A stretch of 64,000 nucleotides of DNA from Trifolium pratense. Lineage: Eukaryota > Streptophyta > Magnoliopsida > Fabales > Fabaceae. The DNA lies in NCBI RefSeq assembly GCF_020283565.1, contig NC_060059.1:45156572-45220571 (forward strand). The letters are read 5' to 3'. A program made the translations under genes and the position numbers. The notes beneath the pieces were generated by a model. That model made no database searches, had not been told where the DNA came from, and saw only the letters and a program-made list of their open reading frames with translations. Shown here one piece after another: positions 32,257-43,191 of this stretch (its first letter is position 1; each line of letters begins with the position of its first letter).

Positions 32257-33767
32257 TGTTGGAGTAAGCCCTAAAAGCCAATATGTTTTGATAGAATCTT
32301 CTTTTGTATCATGACTTTGATTTATATATTTAATATATATAAAAGGCATTTCTTTATTATGTTTGTTTCAAACTAATAAAGTCCCTAGAATAGCTAGTCT
32401 AATTAATGGAACATTAAGTGTGACTTAATAGTGAGACTCCATTAAACATAAGGACACTATTCTTAAAGTATCCGTAGTCGAGTTTTACTGTGATGTGGGA
32501 TAACAGTAAAACATAGAGACTATTATGTGAGTAGACTGATGACCTCATCTCACGTGTCATGGATATGAGATATCAAGTCTTCACATAGATATAAATATTA
32601 GGAGTAATATTTATATTGGATTGACCCACCATGAGAATACTACATAGTGTGTTATGAAAAGTGTCATAAGTTATTCTCATAGTGATAATGGTGTATACCA
32701 CCCTTCGACCTGAAACCACTATGGACCCTAGATGTGGAGTAGAGTACTTAGTTGCCGTTCAAACATTGTCCGTAACAGGATGACTATAAAGTCGGTTGAT
32801 GGGTACTCCACAAATCATGCTGAGGGACATGAGTGACCTAGATGGAATTTGCCCCTCATGCATAACAGGAGTAATATCTACGGGCCTCTTGATGGAATAT
32901 GACTGATAAAATGCGGGGCCACGCCGAACTAAGTCAATATGAGATATTGAGCTTATTCGTTACTCAGTATATTCTGGGATCAAGAAATAAGATATTGAAC
33001 CATACAAGGATGACACGATCTATGCCTTGTGTTCAATATAGATATAAGGGCAAAGGGGTAATTATACACACGATCGTTATCATGGAAATGTTTCGTCAGA
33101 TCACATGACATTCTCGTCACTTGGGTAGCAGTGATGTGTTGCTAGATACCGCTCACTGTTTATAATATTAAATATGTGATTTAATATTATTGCCAACGTT
33201 ACGAGAACCTATAGGGTCACACACAAAGGACAGATAGATGAGAGAAATAAATAAGTAAGACTTATTTATAAAATAATAAGTAGGACTTATTAGTAATTAA
33301 ATAATTAAGTATGACTTATTATTTAATTAGAGAAGCGTGGCACACCGTAAAGTATGGTGCACTTAAGTAAAATACAGCACACCGTAAGGTACGGTGGATA
33401 TTCAAATAAGTCTATAAAAAGAATACACTTATGTGCTGAATTTTAACCTAAGAGTTAGTCCTAAAATTTAGAAACCTAGCCGCCGCTCTCTAAACATCGT
33501 TCTCTCTGAATCTCTGGTGGAATTGGCTAGCACCGGTCATCGGAGAAGTTCTGTTCGTGTGGACTGAATAGATGCATCGCTACTTTGCTTTGCTCGTGAT
33601 CAGAAATAGTTTCTACTTCAAAGGTTCTGCACTTCAAGAGGTAAACACATAAACTTGTGGTTTTGTGTTCGTTGATTTGTGATTAATGGTTTAATCAAGA
33701 TCCGTCCATCGGGATTGTTCCGCTAAGAGGATTAATTTTTTTGAAAAACCCCTCTTAAATCCCTTTA
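32257..33767 (+). repeat. 3' LTR of the Copia element
   Basis: 1511 bp, virtually identical to 25665-27175. Confidence 0.93.
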
Positions 33768-33772
33768 ATATT

Positions 33773-34314
33773 TTTCATGGAATCAAGCTAGTGATAAACA
33801 CATACAAAGTGATGATGAAGAACATCACACTCACATACAAAAGCTTACTTAAAAGTCTAAAAAGAAATTGAGTGGGAGAGTTCGGGAATGGAGACATAGA
33901 CAATCTCCCCTCTCCTTGCCACTCAAGAATCATGAATTCTAATCTCTTACCTTAGCAAAGATGATGATCCAAGCCTTTCCTCTTCTCTCTTGCTCGTGAT
34001 CTCTCTCCCTCTTCCTAGGGTTTTTGCTTTGCTCTTGCTTACTAACTCTTCTAACGTCTCAAAGAAAATAAATTGTGATACTATTCATTGGTTTGACTTG
34101 CTACTTATACTACTCTCTATTGGTCTTGAACCAAGCCCAATGGCTTAGGCCCATTGCCTTTCCACGCCCCAATCATGGCCCAAAACTAAAGTTTCGCGTT
34201 TACTAACTTATGTTCGCGCTATCTAATTATTCGTCGATCACTAAAATAATTAAAAGCCAATTAATAAATCAAATAACATTTAAGAAATATAAATACGAAA
34301 AATGGGTCGTTACA
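33773..34314 (-). repeat. 5' LTR of the Tekay element, proximal part after the Copia insertion
   Basis: Resumes the LTR immediately after the ATATT TSD (33768-33772). It matches 18921-19463 with roughly seven substitutions by eye. Confidence 0.93.
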
Positions 34315-35153
34315 AGCATCATCATCATTATGATCATCTACTTCATCAGGATCATCAACCTTTTCAATTGTGAACACTTTGAAAAACTTATTTAACTCAG
34401 ACCCTTTTGATGTGTCCTCCTGATAATAGTATTTGAAGGAAAGGTCATATTGCCTGTGGATAAATGCAAAAGAAGCTGGTGTGTACTTCTTTACAACGGA
34501 CCGCATCAGTTGACTGTTGGGGTAATTATTTCTTGTTCTAGTGTTAGCAGCCTTGAAGTCCAAATCAGCATGATTATCCCTCATCCTCTGAACCATAACG
34601 TTGAAATGACTAAAGAATTGAACAAGTGAATTGTCTGGCTGCAAAAATCCACGAAGAAAAGCATTGAAAGACTCACTTAACTGAGTCGTCTTCAGATCAG
34701 CTGTAAAATGTGACTTGACCCAAGCTGAAGACCAGTGCATATGATTCCTATGAGTCTGGACAAGTCATGTCCAGTCTGAAATAGGCCTTCCATCAAAAAA
34801 AATTTTCATCATCCGATCCCAATTGTAGTCAAAATCTGATTCGTCTTCTACATTTGAAATCAAATTAGTTAACTCATCAAAAAAGGAACTGTTCGCACGA
34901 GTACCGAGATTTTTCTTTGCATTCTCTGACATGTGCCACGAACAAAGACCATGGAAAACACCTTGAAAAATATTCGGAACTGACTTCAACAACGCAGTAG
35001 CCTGGTCTGTATATATCGTCTGTGGTTTCTTATTAGACATGCACTTTAAGAATGCGGTAAATAACCAATGAAAAGTAGCAGCTGTCTCATCATACAGTAA
35101 GGCAGCACCAAATAAGACACTCTTGCGATGATTGTCAAAACCAAGAAAGGCGG
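34315..35153 (-). pseudogene. transposase exon 2, MULE core
   Basis: It begins AAFLGFDNHRKSVLFGAALL, then MSNKKPQTIYTDQATALLKS, with the Asp of the core, and GLCSWHMSENAKKNLG (the C/H motif typical of MULE transposases). KTTQLSESFNAFLRGFL carries the late acidic residue. An in-frame TGA (34767-34765) interrupts between SDWT and the LVQTHR stretch. The exon is cut after an Asp-rich HNDDDA by the Tekay element and continues in the same frame at 17206. Confidence 0.85.
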
Positions 35154-35220
35154 CTGCAAAAATAAATGAACCAAATCAAAACAAATTACAACATATATAA
35201 AGCAATCATAAGTAAGTTAT

Positions 35221-35496
35221 ATACTGAAACCATTTACCAATATTAATGGTTTCAGTGTATATTTGTTTCTATCATATGTAGCTAGTCATGTGTGTATTTG
35301 TTTCAATTAGAAAGAACTACAATCTAATTGTTTACAAATGACATTATAATTGAATCAAAATCAAAATCAAGATCAAAAGCAAAATCAAAATTATACACAA
35401 CTAGCTAGCTATGTATGGTTGGTAGGGGGATATACAAAACACCTAAAAAAAAGAGAAATATAACATTGAAACCATAAGTATGGTTTTATGGTTTCA
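35221..35496 (-). repeat. palindromic repeats in the transposase intron, left of nest B
   Basis: A complete pair at 35224-35256 (spacer TACCAATATT). The segment 35430-35496 is the inverted counterpart of 5600-5690 in intron 1 of the Ulp1-like gene and ends in ATGGTTTCAG next to the Athila-like insertion. Confidence 0.85.
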
Positions 35497-35501
35497 GCAA
35501 G

Positions 35502-36241
35502 TGATCAGTGCATTTTGGCACATATTTTATGGCTTTGTACTTTGACGTATTGGAAGTTTTTCTAGCCTAATATTAACTTTTTACCATGTTTCTAAACTTT
35601 GGGTCATAATTGAGCTCTAATGTATTTCTTTGATTAATTTTCGGATTTAATTGCATGTTGATCCTTCTCAGTCCGCAGGTCATAACTTGAGCTACGAGTA
35701 TCGGATTGAGGTGTGCGAATATGAGTTGGAAAGACAAGAGAAAAAGCTACAACTTTCATGTTAAGGCCAGAACCCAGTTCGGAGCGCAACGCAGTCAAAT
35801 ATTTACGTTTATGTTTCAGACTTTATAAAAATAATGTATTTTCTGGTCAAACTTATGTTTTTCGACCCGTAGCTTTTTAAGCCCAATTTTCTCTGAGTAC
35901 TTAAGCAAAAACACAGCTAGGGTTTCAGGGAAAGTTGAGCATTCACGCAAAATAGAAAAGGAGGGATGCTTTGCTCTCATGGAAGCCTAAAAACCCTAGG
36001 TTGATTCATTGGTATACGGGAACATCGTTCATGACTTCTTGAGGTTCAATTCTTAATAGTAATTCAATTTATTTATTTACTGTCTTCTCTTATCAATTCA
36101 TGCTCTTTATTTATTTATGAAACTCGAATATAGTGATGCTTAATCTCTGTTTCGATTTATATATTGCAAGACTTTTCGGATTGTTTCATCGCTTGTATGA
36201 CTAGTTCGAATAGGAATTGATATAGGTTTTTTTGCGCTTAG
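35502..36241 (+). repeat. 5' LTR of the Athila-like host element, first part
   Basis: Matches 52458-53197. It ends in the CTTAG TSD (36237-36241) of the nested chromovirus-derived element. Total LTR length is about 1.17 kb. Confidence 0.93.
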
Positions 36242-38890
36242 TGTAACACCCAAACCCGTTAATTAATTAACTCTGCCTTTATAAAATCTTTTTCGAAAAT
36301 ACGCAGCGGAAAAATTGAAAATATGATTATAAAGCGCTGGTTTGAATATCACAAACTTCATTCAAAGATAATACTAATACATTTATCTAGTAAAATATTC
36401 GAATGAACTAAAAACAAAACCTCGCATCGAACGATGCGTTATTAGTTATACAAACGGATACTTTTCAAATGAAAGCTTAAGACCAACAGAGTATACTAAG
36501 AGGACTACATGCATATACATATAAAAACCCCTTTTTCCCTTGTCTCAATCAGAGCAGAGCTTCACCATTTCACTCGGACGAGGCTAACACATAACCTGTC
36601 AACCTGGACCCCCAAAGGTCCAGCAAATAACACCAAGCAGAGAGTTAGAAAACATAAACATAAATATAAATATAAGTGTGAGTAGTATACTACACACTTC
36701 ACACGCTATCATACATTTCTAACTCACGCACATTCATCGTCAAATACGACTACCAATTAATCATTCATTCACAAACACACCAATCATATAGTTTCACGTC
36801 TTCTCGGACACTACCAAAGTGTTCATTTTATAGTCATGACGGACTCTACACTTGTTCATTTTATAGTCATGACGGACTCTACACTTGTTCATTTTATAGT
36901 CATGACGGACTCTGCTCACATACCAAGACATGACAACAATCACAGTATTAAACAATTAGTAAATACCAAAGCTTAACACATACGGAAAACACATTACAAT
37001 CCAATCAGATAATGTCACATAACAATTATCAAATACATGTGCATTTACCCTAATGCATCTAATGCCAATTATCCAATGTCATGTCATCCCTAGACACGAC
37101 TAATGCATGTGGTACCAATTTTACATTGTTCAGATTTCAGTCATGACGGACTGTTCAGATTATAGTCATGTACGGACTGTTCAGATTATAGTCATGTACG
37201 GACTCTACATCAGCAGTTTTACATCATGCAGGATAAGCGTCTCACCAATGGTGGACCAAACCAGTTTTTACATCATGTTGGATGCTGCTATTCACCCCAT
37301 TTAAGATGAACCCAGTTTTACATCTTGTTGGATGCGTCGGAACTTACCGAACCACCTTATCTCCCTTGGATAAGCTCAATAACAGTTTTATATCATGTAG
37401 GATATGGTTATCATCAACCATCTCTCCTATAAAGAGGAGTCACACAGTTTTATATCATGTTTGGATATGGGCTCCAGATCTCGGATAACATAATCCCATC
37501 TTCGGCCACTTTTCATAAACATAATCCATTTTCATCAATTATTGGAATTCACATGATTCCCATAACACAATTATTCATGAATGCATGATTACTTTTAAAC
37601 ACATCAAATACATGACGCTATCTAGCTCGAAGCTATTCATTCACTGATGCGGAAACACAATTCCAACATCTAACACATTAGGATAACACAATATCCTATC
37701 ACTCCAATCATAATTATTCACATGATAATTATCTGCATACTCATTTTTATACACACAAGGTTTCATTTACACTTATGTCATAAAACATACCTCATTCTCT
37801 TATCATTGCAAATTAATGATAAACCATCACATTGCTCACTTTAAGCTACAACTTATTGCATACACGTTTATCAATCATATAACGATTAACAATAAGCATT
37901 AACAGTATCAACATGTATCAACAATCATGTAAGGATACCCTTAAACCATGTTACAAGTGCCTAATTACACTTACGAACATCAACAAAAATTGCTGTCACA
38001 GAGGCCTTCGCTGAGCGAAGGCTCAGCGAGACATGGCGAACCTCACCAGGAAGTCACCTGCTCATGGCGAGCATTGGCGAGCTTCAGCGAACATGTTCGC
38101 TACAGCGAACTCCTGGTCGCTTAGCGAACTACACCAGAAAAATATCTGTTCTTGAGTTTTCTAAGGCGGTTTAACACCCAAATCCATCCAAAATACATTA
38201 TAACATGTTATAAATGCAAAGTAAACCATCAATCATGCATATATCATACATATATACATAAATACACATTCAAAAACAACCAAACACCTCCAAGCATGCA
38301 AGATCATGCATTAAATTGTATTTTTAAGCAAAAACCACAAACATAGTAAAACATCTACACATACCCATTTCCAACTCCCCAAAGTTGTTCACCTCATGTC
38401 CTAGGAGTTTACTACTCATTTTAGGATCAAAAACATTTACTTTTCATTGAGTAAATCTCTCACAAAACCATAAGAAAATAGAGTGGAAAGAGTTTGGGAA
38501 TGGAGGAATCGACATCCTCCCCTCTTTCGAATCACTCACGAATATGTAATCTAACTCTCGTACCTTAGCTCGACGAATCCACAAGCTTGCTCTTCTCTTT
38601 CTCTTTGGCTTTTGCCCTAGCTCTCAATCTTCCTTTCTCATGAAACATAAATTATGAGACTATTCATGGTTGACTTGCTACTTATAGCTCTCTCTATTCT
38701 CATGGATCAAAGCCCAATTGGCTAAGCCCAATAACCACTTACACGCCCCAAGGCCCAATCAACATAACTTCTCGCTCATTAACTTACGTTCTCGCTAAAT
38801 GATTATTCGCCGCTTAATAATTTAATTATAAATCACGCCCTCGCGTAATAAAATAATTAAATAACGAATACTAAATTTTGGGTCGTTACA
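36242..38890 (-). repeat. 3' LTR of the LARD-like element
   Basis: It contains three tandem copies of a 34-bp unit with TTTATAGTCATGACGGACTC (36818-36912), related ATAGTCATGTACGGACTG units (37135-37205), a hairpin array (37220-37500) and the GTTCGCT/AGCGAAC palindrome cluster (37990-38130). Confidence 0.92.
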
Positions 38891-40064
38891 ATTCTCCCCC
38901 ACTTAAAAATATTTTCGCCCTCGAAAATGACTCGACTAAGAACAACCTCGGATGAACTCTCTCATCCGACTTTCTAATTCCAACTTACATTCTAACCAAT
39001 GGGTTTCCTCATACTACCTTAACCAAAACATACAAAACACTTCATGCAAATTCGCCCATGATGGCGGCAAGGCAATCCTATACGTCACTTTTCCGAATCG
39101 TTTTACTTCCCTCGGTATTCCTTTATACCATCTCCGGTCAAAATAACACTTCTTCCGGATTCACACCAACAATCATTCAAATTCCAAACAAACCAAGTCT
39201 GACAAAATCAGTTTATTCCCATCTACACAATGAAGTTTACTACCAACAATAGATCAAGGATAGCTAATCCCTCGATTTGTCGATAGATAGTCAACAATCG
39301 TGACAACGGTATAAATCATTCTTATCAAACTACTTAAAATTTCAACTTAACACCTTACGGTACTCGCATCACCACTCCAAAACAAAACCACTTAACCCAA
39401 AATACTCCGAAAGACCCTTCCGTTGCATACTTCACAACTTTTCAAATTCCATAAGTTCTTAACTGCGTCGAATCTCACTCCAACCATTCATTCGGTAGCA
39501 CAACTTCTACACTCATTTGTTGTCCAACTTCTCAAAGTTCTTAACACATTCCAAAAATATATTAACTCCAACCGTCAAATTCTTTTCCTTCGCAATTCCC
39601 AAATCGTTGCGTCGAACCCCATCATAACTGTTTTATTTTCCAAACAATCTCTTATCCAAATTTCTAGGTTCCTTAACACGACATTTCCAATGTCACTTTT
39701 CCGTCGAGGTACTTTTATCCAAAATATTACCTTAAGTCACTCGTCGACTAACTAACATTTCATCGTCCATGATGAAAATATCCAAAATATTTTATTTCCT
39801 TACCACATAGTATTACTATACTACTCCAACATATACGATGTTCCCAACATCACTTAGTCTCCACCGACTTTTCCATTCCATAAATAATTTTCCAATTGCT
39901 ACAAAACATCTCTGATACTTACTTCAAGCATCACTTCCAAATTCTCAACACACATTTTCCAAACACAACAATCACTTATGTGTGAGATAGTCCTTTCCGC
40001 AAATTCTTACTTGACATAAGTCACTTTCTTACGTCTCTCTAATACTCGTGCTCGACACGTTTCC
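38891..40064 (-). pseudogene. decayed pol 3' remnant and PPT of the LARD-like element
   Basis: It begins with the polypurine tract (38891-38905, - strand AAGTGGGGGAGAAT). Traces of a Tekay pol C-terminus follow, then a C/T-rich stretch in which I recognise nothing. Small open frames here (for example 39423-39755) are low-complexity and not called. It ends at the TTTCC TSD (40060-40064). Confidence 0.6.
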
Positions 40065-42081
40065 TGTAACACCCCGAACTAACTACCCTTAAAAACGTGA
40101 TCTTAAAAACTTTTTAAAGATAAGTAGCCGGAGCGCTACGGAAAACATTTTATAAAAACGATCGTGCACACGACACGAAACGTCGCAGCGGAAAACATAA
40201 CATAAAGGATTTTCAAAACAATGAACAAAATAGTTCAAAAGATAAATCATTTACATAAAACATAAGTTAAGATGTTCGCATCGGTATACGACGGAATACA
40301 AACGATCCCCGACTCGATGTTACAACATACCAGAGCACTAATATACATCACAACCAAACTAACTTAACAAAACTATACAAAGGTAGCCTACACTAGCTCC
40401 TCACCAAAAGTGCTCCACACCAAAACGATCTACAGCTAAAGCTCGATCGAAACCTCGACCTGAATACCTGAACCCCCAAAGGTCCAGCACATAACAAATA
40501 GGTAGAGAGTTAGTAAACATAATCACATACATACGAATATAGAAACGCACCTATATTCAACCTATCACATATTACTAACTCACACACATGCTTCCATAAG
40601 CAACACACCAGATAACACATACTCACAAATACACAACCAGATAGTTTCGCGTCGTTTCGGACCACACAAAGAACTCACATAACACATAACACATAATTGC
40701 ACATTTACTCAAATGCGACTAATGCCAAACATTCAATGTCATGCCAACCTAGACACGACTAATGCATGTGGTACCATCTTCTTTATCAAGGAACTTACCA
40801 TTGATATCCTTCTTTATTGGACAAGTCCAATATCCTTCTTTATCAGACAAGTCTGATATCCCTAAGTAATGCATGAGTTTATGAATGCCATGCATTTACC
40901 AAACATATGATAATCACTTAGCACGAAGCTACTGCTCACTACATGGATAACATAATCCATTAAACTTCTTTATCAGGCAAACTGATATTCTTCTTTATCG
41001 GACAACCCGATATACAAACATACATATACTTCTTTGACATTTTATATAAATGCCATTACACAACACAATTATTAAACATATAATAATTCCAAACCAAAAC
41101 GAAACCAAATACATGGATACACACACTTTACAAACATTAACAAAAATTGCTGTCACAGAGCTGTTCGCTGAGCGAAGCCGTAGCGAACCCGTAGCGAACT
41201 ATTCGCTGAGCGAACAGGTAGCGAACAACATCAGAGGGTGACAGGTACATAGCGAACAGGTAGCGAACTCGTAGCGAACTATTCGCTGAGCGAACAGGTA
41301 GCGAACCACACCAGAAAATATCTGTTCTTGAGTTTCTAAGGCGGTTTAACATTGATTCCACTCAAAAATACATCTAAACATGTTATAAATGCATAACAAG
41401 TGATCAATCATGTATATACCATACATATATACATGAATCAACAATCAAAAACACCAAAACACATCACACATACAAAATCATGTCAATTTCTTGCAAAATA
41501 AGCAAAGTTGCATAAACATGCAAAACCATCATCAAACATATACATATTCCCTCCTAGATGTTCATTAAGCATACTAAGATGAAAAGACATGTTTATGATA
41601 AAGAAAACTTCACCCAAACCCCAAAGAAATTGGATGAGAGAGTTCAGGAATGGAGGCTAGACACCTCCCCTCTCTTGGATCACCCAAGCTTATGCTTAAC
41701 CACTCTCACCTTAGATTGAAAGATGATTCTTGGCCTCTAAACTCTTCTCTTGCTCGAGTTCTTCTCCTTGCTCTCCTAGCCAAAACCCTAGCTTAGCTTT
41801 CTCTCTTGCTAACTTCTAACTTCTCATGAAAAGTGAATTGTGAGACTATTCATGGTTTTGACTTGCTACTTATACTACTCTCCAATGGTCATGAACCAAG
41901 CCCAATAGCCTAAGCCCATTAAGCTCTCACACGCCCCAAGCCCACTAACACGACAAAGGTTTCGCTCACAAACTTATGTTCGCGATAAATAATAATAGGT
42001 CGCGTAAATAAATATTTAACACTAACCCAAAATATAAGCAAATATATAAAATATCGATTTACTAAAAATCGGGTCGTTACA
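40065..42081 (-). repeat. 3' LTR of the TR-GAG element
   Basis: 2017 bp. It holds the hairpin array at 40785-41011 and the GTTCGCTGAGCGAA cluster at 41161-41310. The short frames in it (41050-41241, 41137-41361) are LTR sequence repeated in the other LTR. Confidence 0.93.
40785..41011. repeat. array of six small hairpins with compensating stems (TR-GAG 3' LTR)
   Basis: Stems: ATCAA/TTGAT (40785, 40801), ATTGGAC/GTCCAAT (40816, 40825), ATCAGAC/GTCTGAT (40842, 40851), ATGGAT/ATCCAT (40943, 40955), ATCAG/CTGAT (40972, 40982) and ATCGG/CCGAT (40997, 41007). Four share the CTTCTTTAT lead-in, and both stem arms differ in step. The 5' LTR copy is at 43912-44138. Confidence 0.85.
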
Positions 42082-42100
42082 ACTCTACCCCCCTTAAAAG
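42082..42100 (-). promoter_or_regulatory. polypurine tract of the TR-GAG element
   Basis: - strand purine run with GGGGGG, the same as the Tekay PPT at 19464 except for one or two bases, directly before the 3' LTR. Confidence 0.85.
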
Positions 42101-42147
42101 AATTTCGCCCTCGAAATTACCTAAGAGATAAAACAGAGAACGAACCC

Positions 42148-43068
42148 TCAACGCGGCATCTTCGGTTTCTTGCATACCGGACTCTTGTGACCTTCCTCGC
42201 CACAATTGAAACAAAACACTTTCACCCGACAAGCATCGGCCTTGTGCCCAAACTGTCCACAATTGAAACACTTGTCGCTTTTCCTCGGGCAATCATATGA
42301 CATATGACCCCGCTCTCCACATTTGTAACAACTTCCACTTCCTTGCTTCTTCTTTCCACTTCCATTACCCTTGTTCTCATACGGCTTACCACGATCCAAA
42401 CCTTTTCCTTTCCTATCATTCAGAGCCTTATAGTAGTTGGTCTTGGCTTTGCTATCTTCATCACAAATCCTTGCCTTGGTCATAAGGGTCGGAAAATCCC
42501 TGATTTCAGAAAATCCAATCAAAAGCTTGATATCCGGACGAAGTCCACTCTCGAACTTGACACACTTATCCTCTTCGGCTTCCACCGTGTTGTAGTGTGG
42601 ACTAAACACACACAAAGCTTCAAACTTAGCCGAATACTCGGCGACTGATAAATTTCCTTGCTTGAGCTCCATGAACTCGATCACTTTCTTATTCTTCACA
42701 TCAGCCGGAAAATACTTCCTTAAAAATTCCCTTTTGAAAGTTTCCCAAACGATAGCAACACCGTCCACTCCTATCCTGAGTCTCACATTCCTCCACCAAA
42801 CGATTGCCTCCTCTCTAAGGGCATAAGTTCCCAAAGTAGTCTTGTTCTCCTCAGAACAACACATTGCTTCAAAGATGATCTCCACCTCATCTAACCACTT
42901 GATAGCCCCCTCCGGGTTATAGCCCCCGGTAAACAGAGTTGGTTTATGCGACATAAACCTTTCCAATCTTTTCTCACTATCCCTTCCTGGGTCATTATCC
43001 CTTACCACCAATGTAGTCAAAGCAGTCAAAGCTTGTGCAATCTGAGCGTTGGTCCTAGCAGCAGCCAT
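42148..43068 (-). CDS. gag of the TR-GAG element, three zinc knuckles
   Basis: ATG at 43068 ([14 protein letters not shown]), 306 codons, intact. A capsid-like retrotransposon gag domain spans about residues 30-190 (ERLERF-like start, GYNPEGAIKWLDEVEIIFEA, LRKYFPADVKNKK). Then come a basic segment (NDRKGKGLDRGK) and three CCHC knuckles ([42 protein letters not shown]). It forms the particle and binds RNA. The gene ends in KKPKMPR at what looks like a deletion junction. Just beyond, in another frame, is the pol tail [14 protein letters not shown], so pro-pol was removed between gag and the last residues of pol. Confidence 0.92.
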   Translation of the reverse strand: MAAARTNAQIAQALTALTTLVVRDNDPGRDSEKRLERFMSHKPTLFTGGYNPEGAIKWLDEVEIIFEAMCCSEENKTTLGTYALREEAIVWWRNVRLRIGVDGVAIVWETFKREFLRKYFPADVKNKKVIEFMELKQGNLSVAEYSAKFEALCVFSPHYNTVEAEEDKCVKFESGLRPDIKLLIGFSEIRDFPTLMTKARICDEDSKAKTNYYKALNDRKGKGLDRGKPYENKGNGSGKKKQGSGSCYKCGERGHMSYDCPRKSDKCFNCGQFGHKADACRVKVFCFNCGEEGHKSPVCKKPKMPR

Positions 43069-43171
43069 GATTCCTGAACGAATCACAACTCGACGTTAGA
43101 ATGTATTAACAGTGTACCCAACACATGCTTCATACAAGAGAAAGAAAATCCTAATGGCTCACATGAACCGA

Positions 43172-43186
43172 CCTGCTCTGATACCA
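43172..43186 (-). promoter_or_regulatory. primer binding site of the TR-GAG element
   Basis: - strand TGGTATCAGAGCAGG, initiator-Met tRNA type, five bases inside the 5' LTR. Confidence 0.9.
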
Positions 43187-43191
43187 ACTAT

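Larger units (their letters stand above)
25665..33767 (+). mobile_element. young Copia-type LTR element with a decayed interior
   Basis: Two 1511-bp LTRs starting TGTTGG and ending TTTA, PBS, PPT and a perfect TSD ATATT (25660-25664 and 33768-33772). I saw a single difference between the LTRs (near 26218 versus 32810), so insertion was very recent. Yet the 5-kb interior has no long frame, only recognisable fragments of Copia reverse transcriptase and RNase H. It must have been mobilised in trans. The TG...TA ends are non-canonical. Confidence 0.93.
17212..34314 (-). mobile_element. Ty3/gypsy chromovirus (Tekay/Del clade), nearly intact, with nested Copia
   Basis: LTRs begin TGTAAC and end GTTACA, and a 5-bp TSD AGCAT flanks it (17207-17211 and 34315-34319). 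Coding is on the - strand. The 3' LTR is 17212-19463. The 5' LTR is 23947-34314 and is split by a Copia insertion. PBS and PPT are both present. By eye about 20 substitutions separate the two LTRs over about 2.25 kb, so the insertion is fairly recent. The gag-pol frame has one nonsense codon. It sits in exon 2 of the MULE transposase. Confidence 0.95.

Noticed and set aside
41137..41361. 74-codon Arg/Ser-rich frame, repeated at 44264-44488
   Set aside because: Made of the GTTCGCT/AGCGAAC palindrome cluster in the TR-GAG LTRs.
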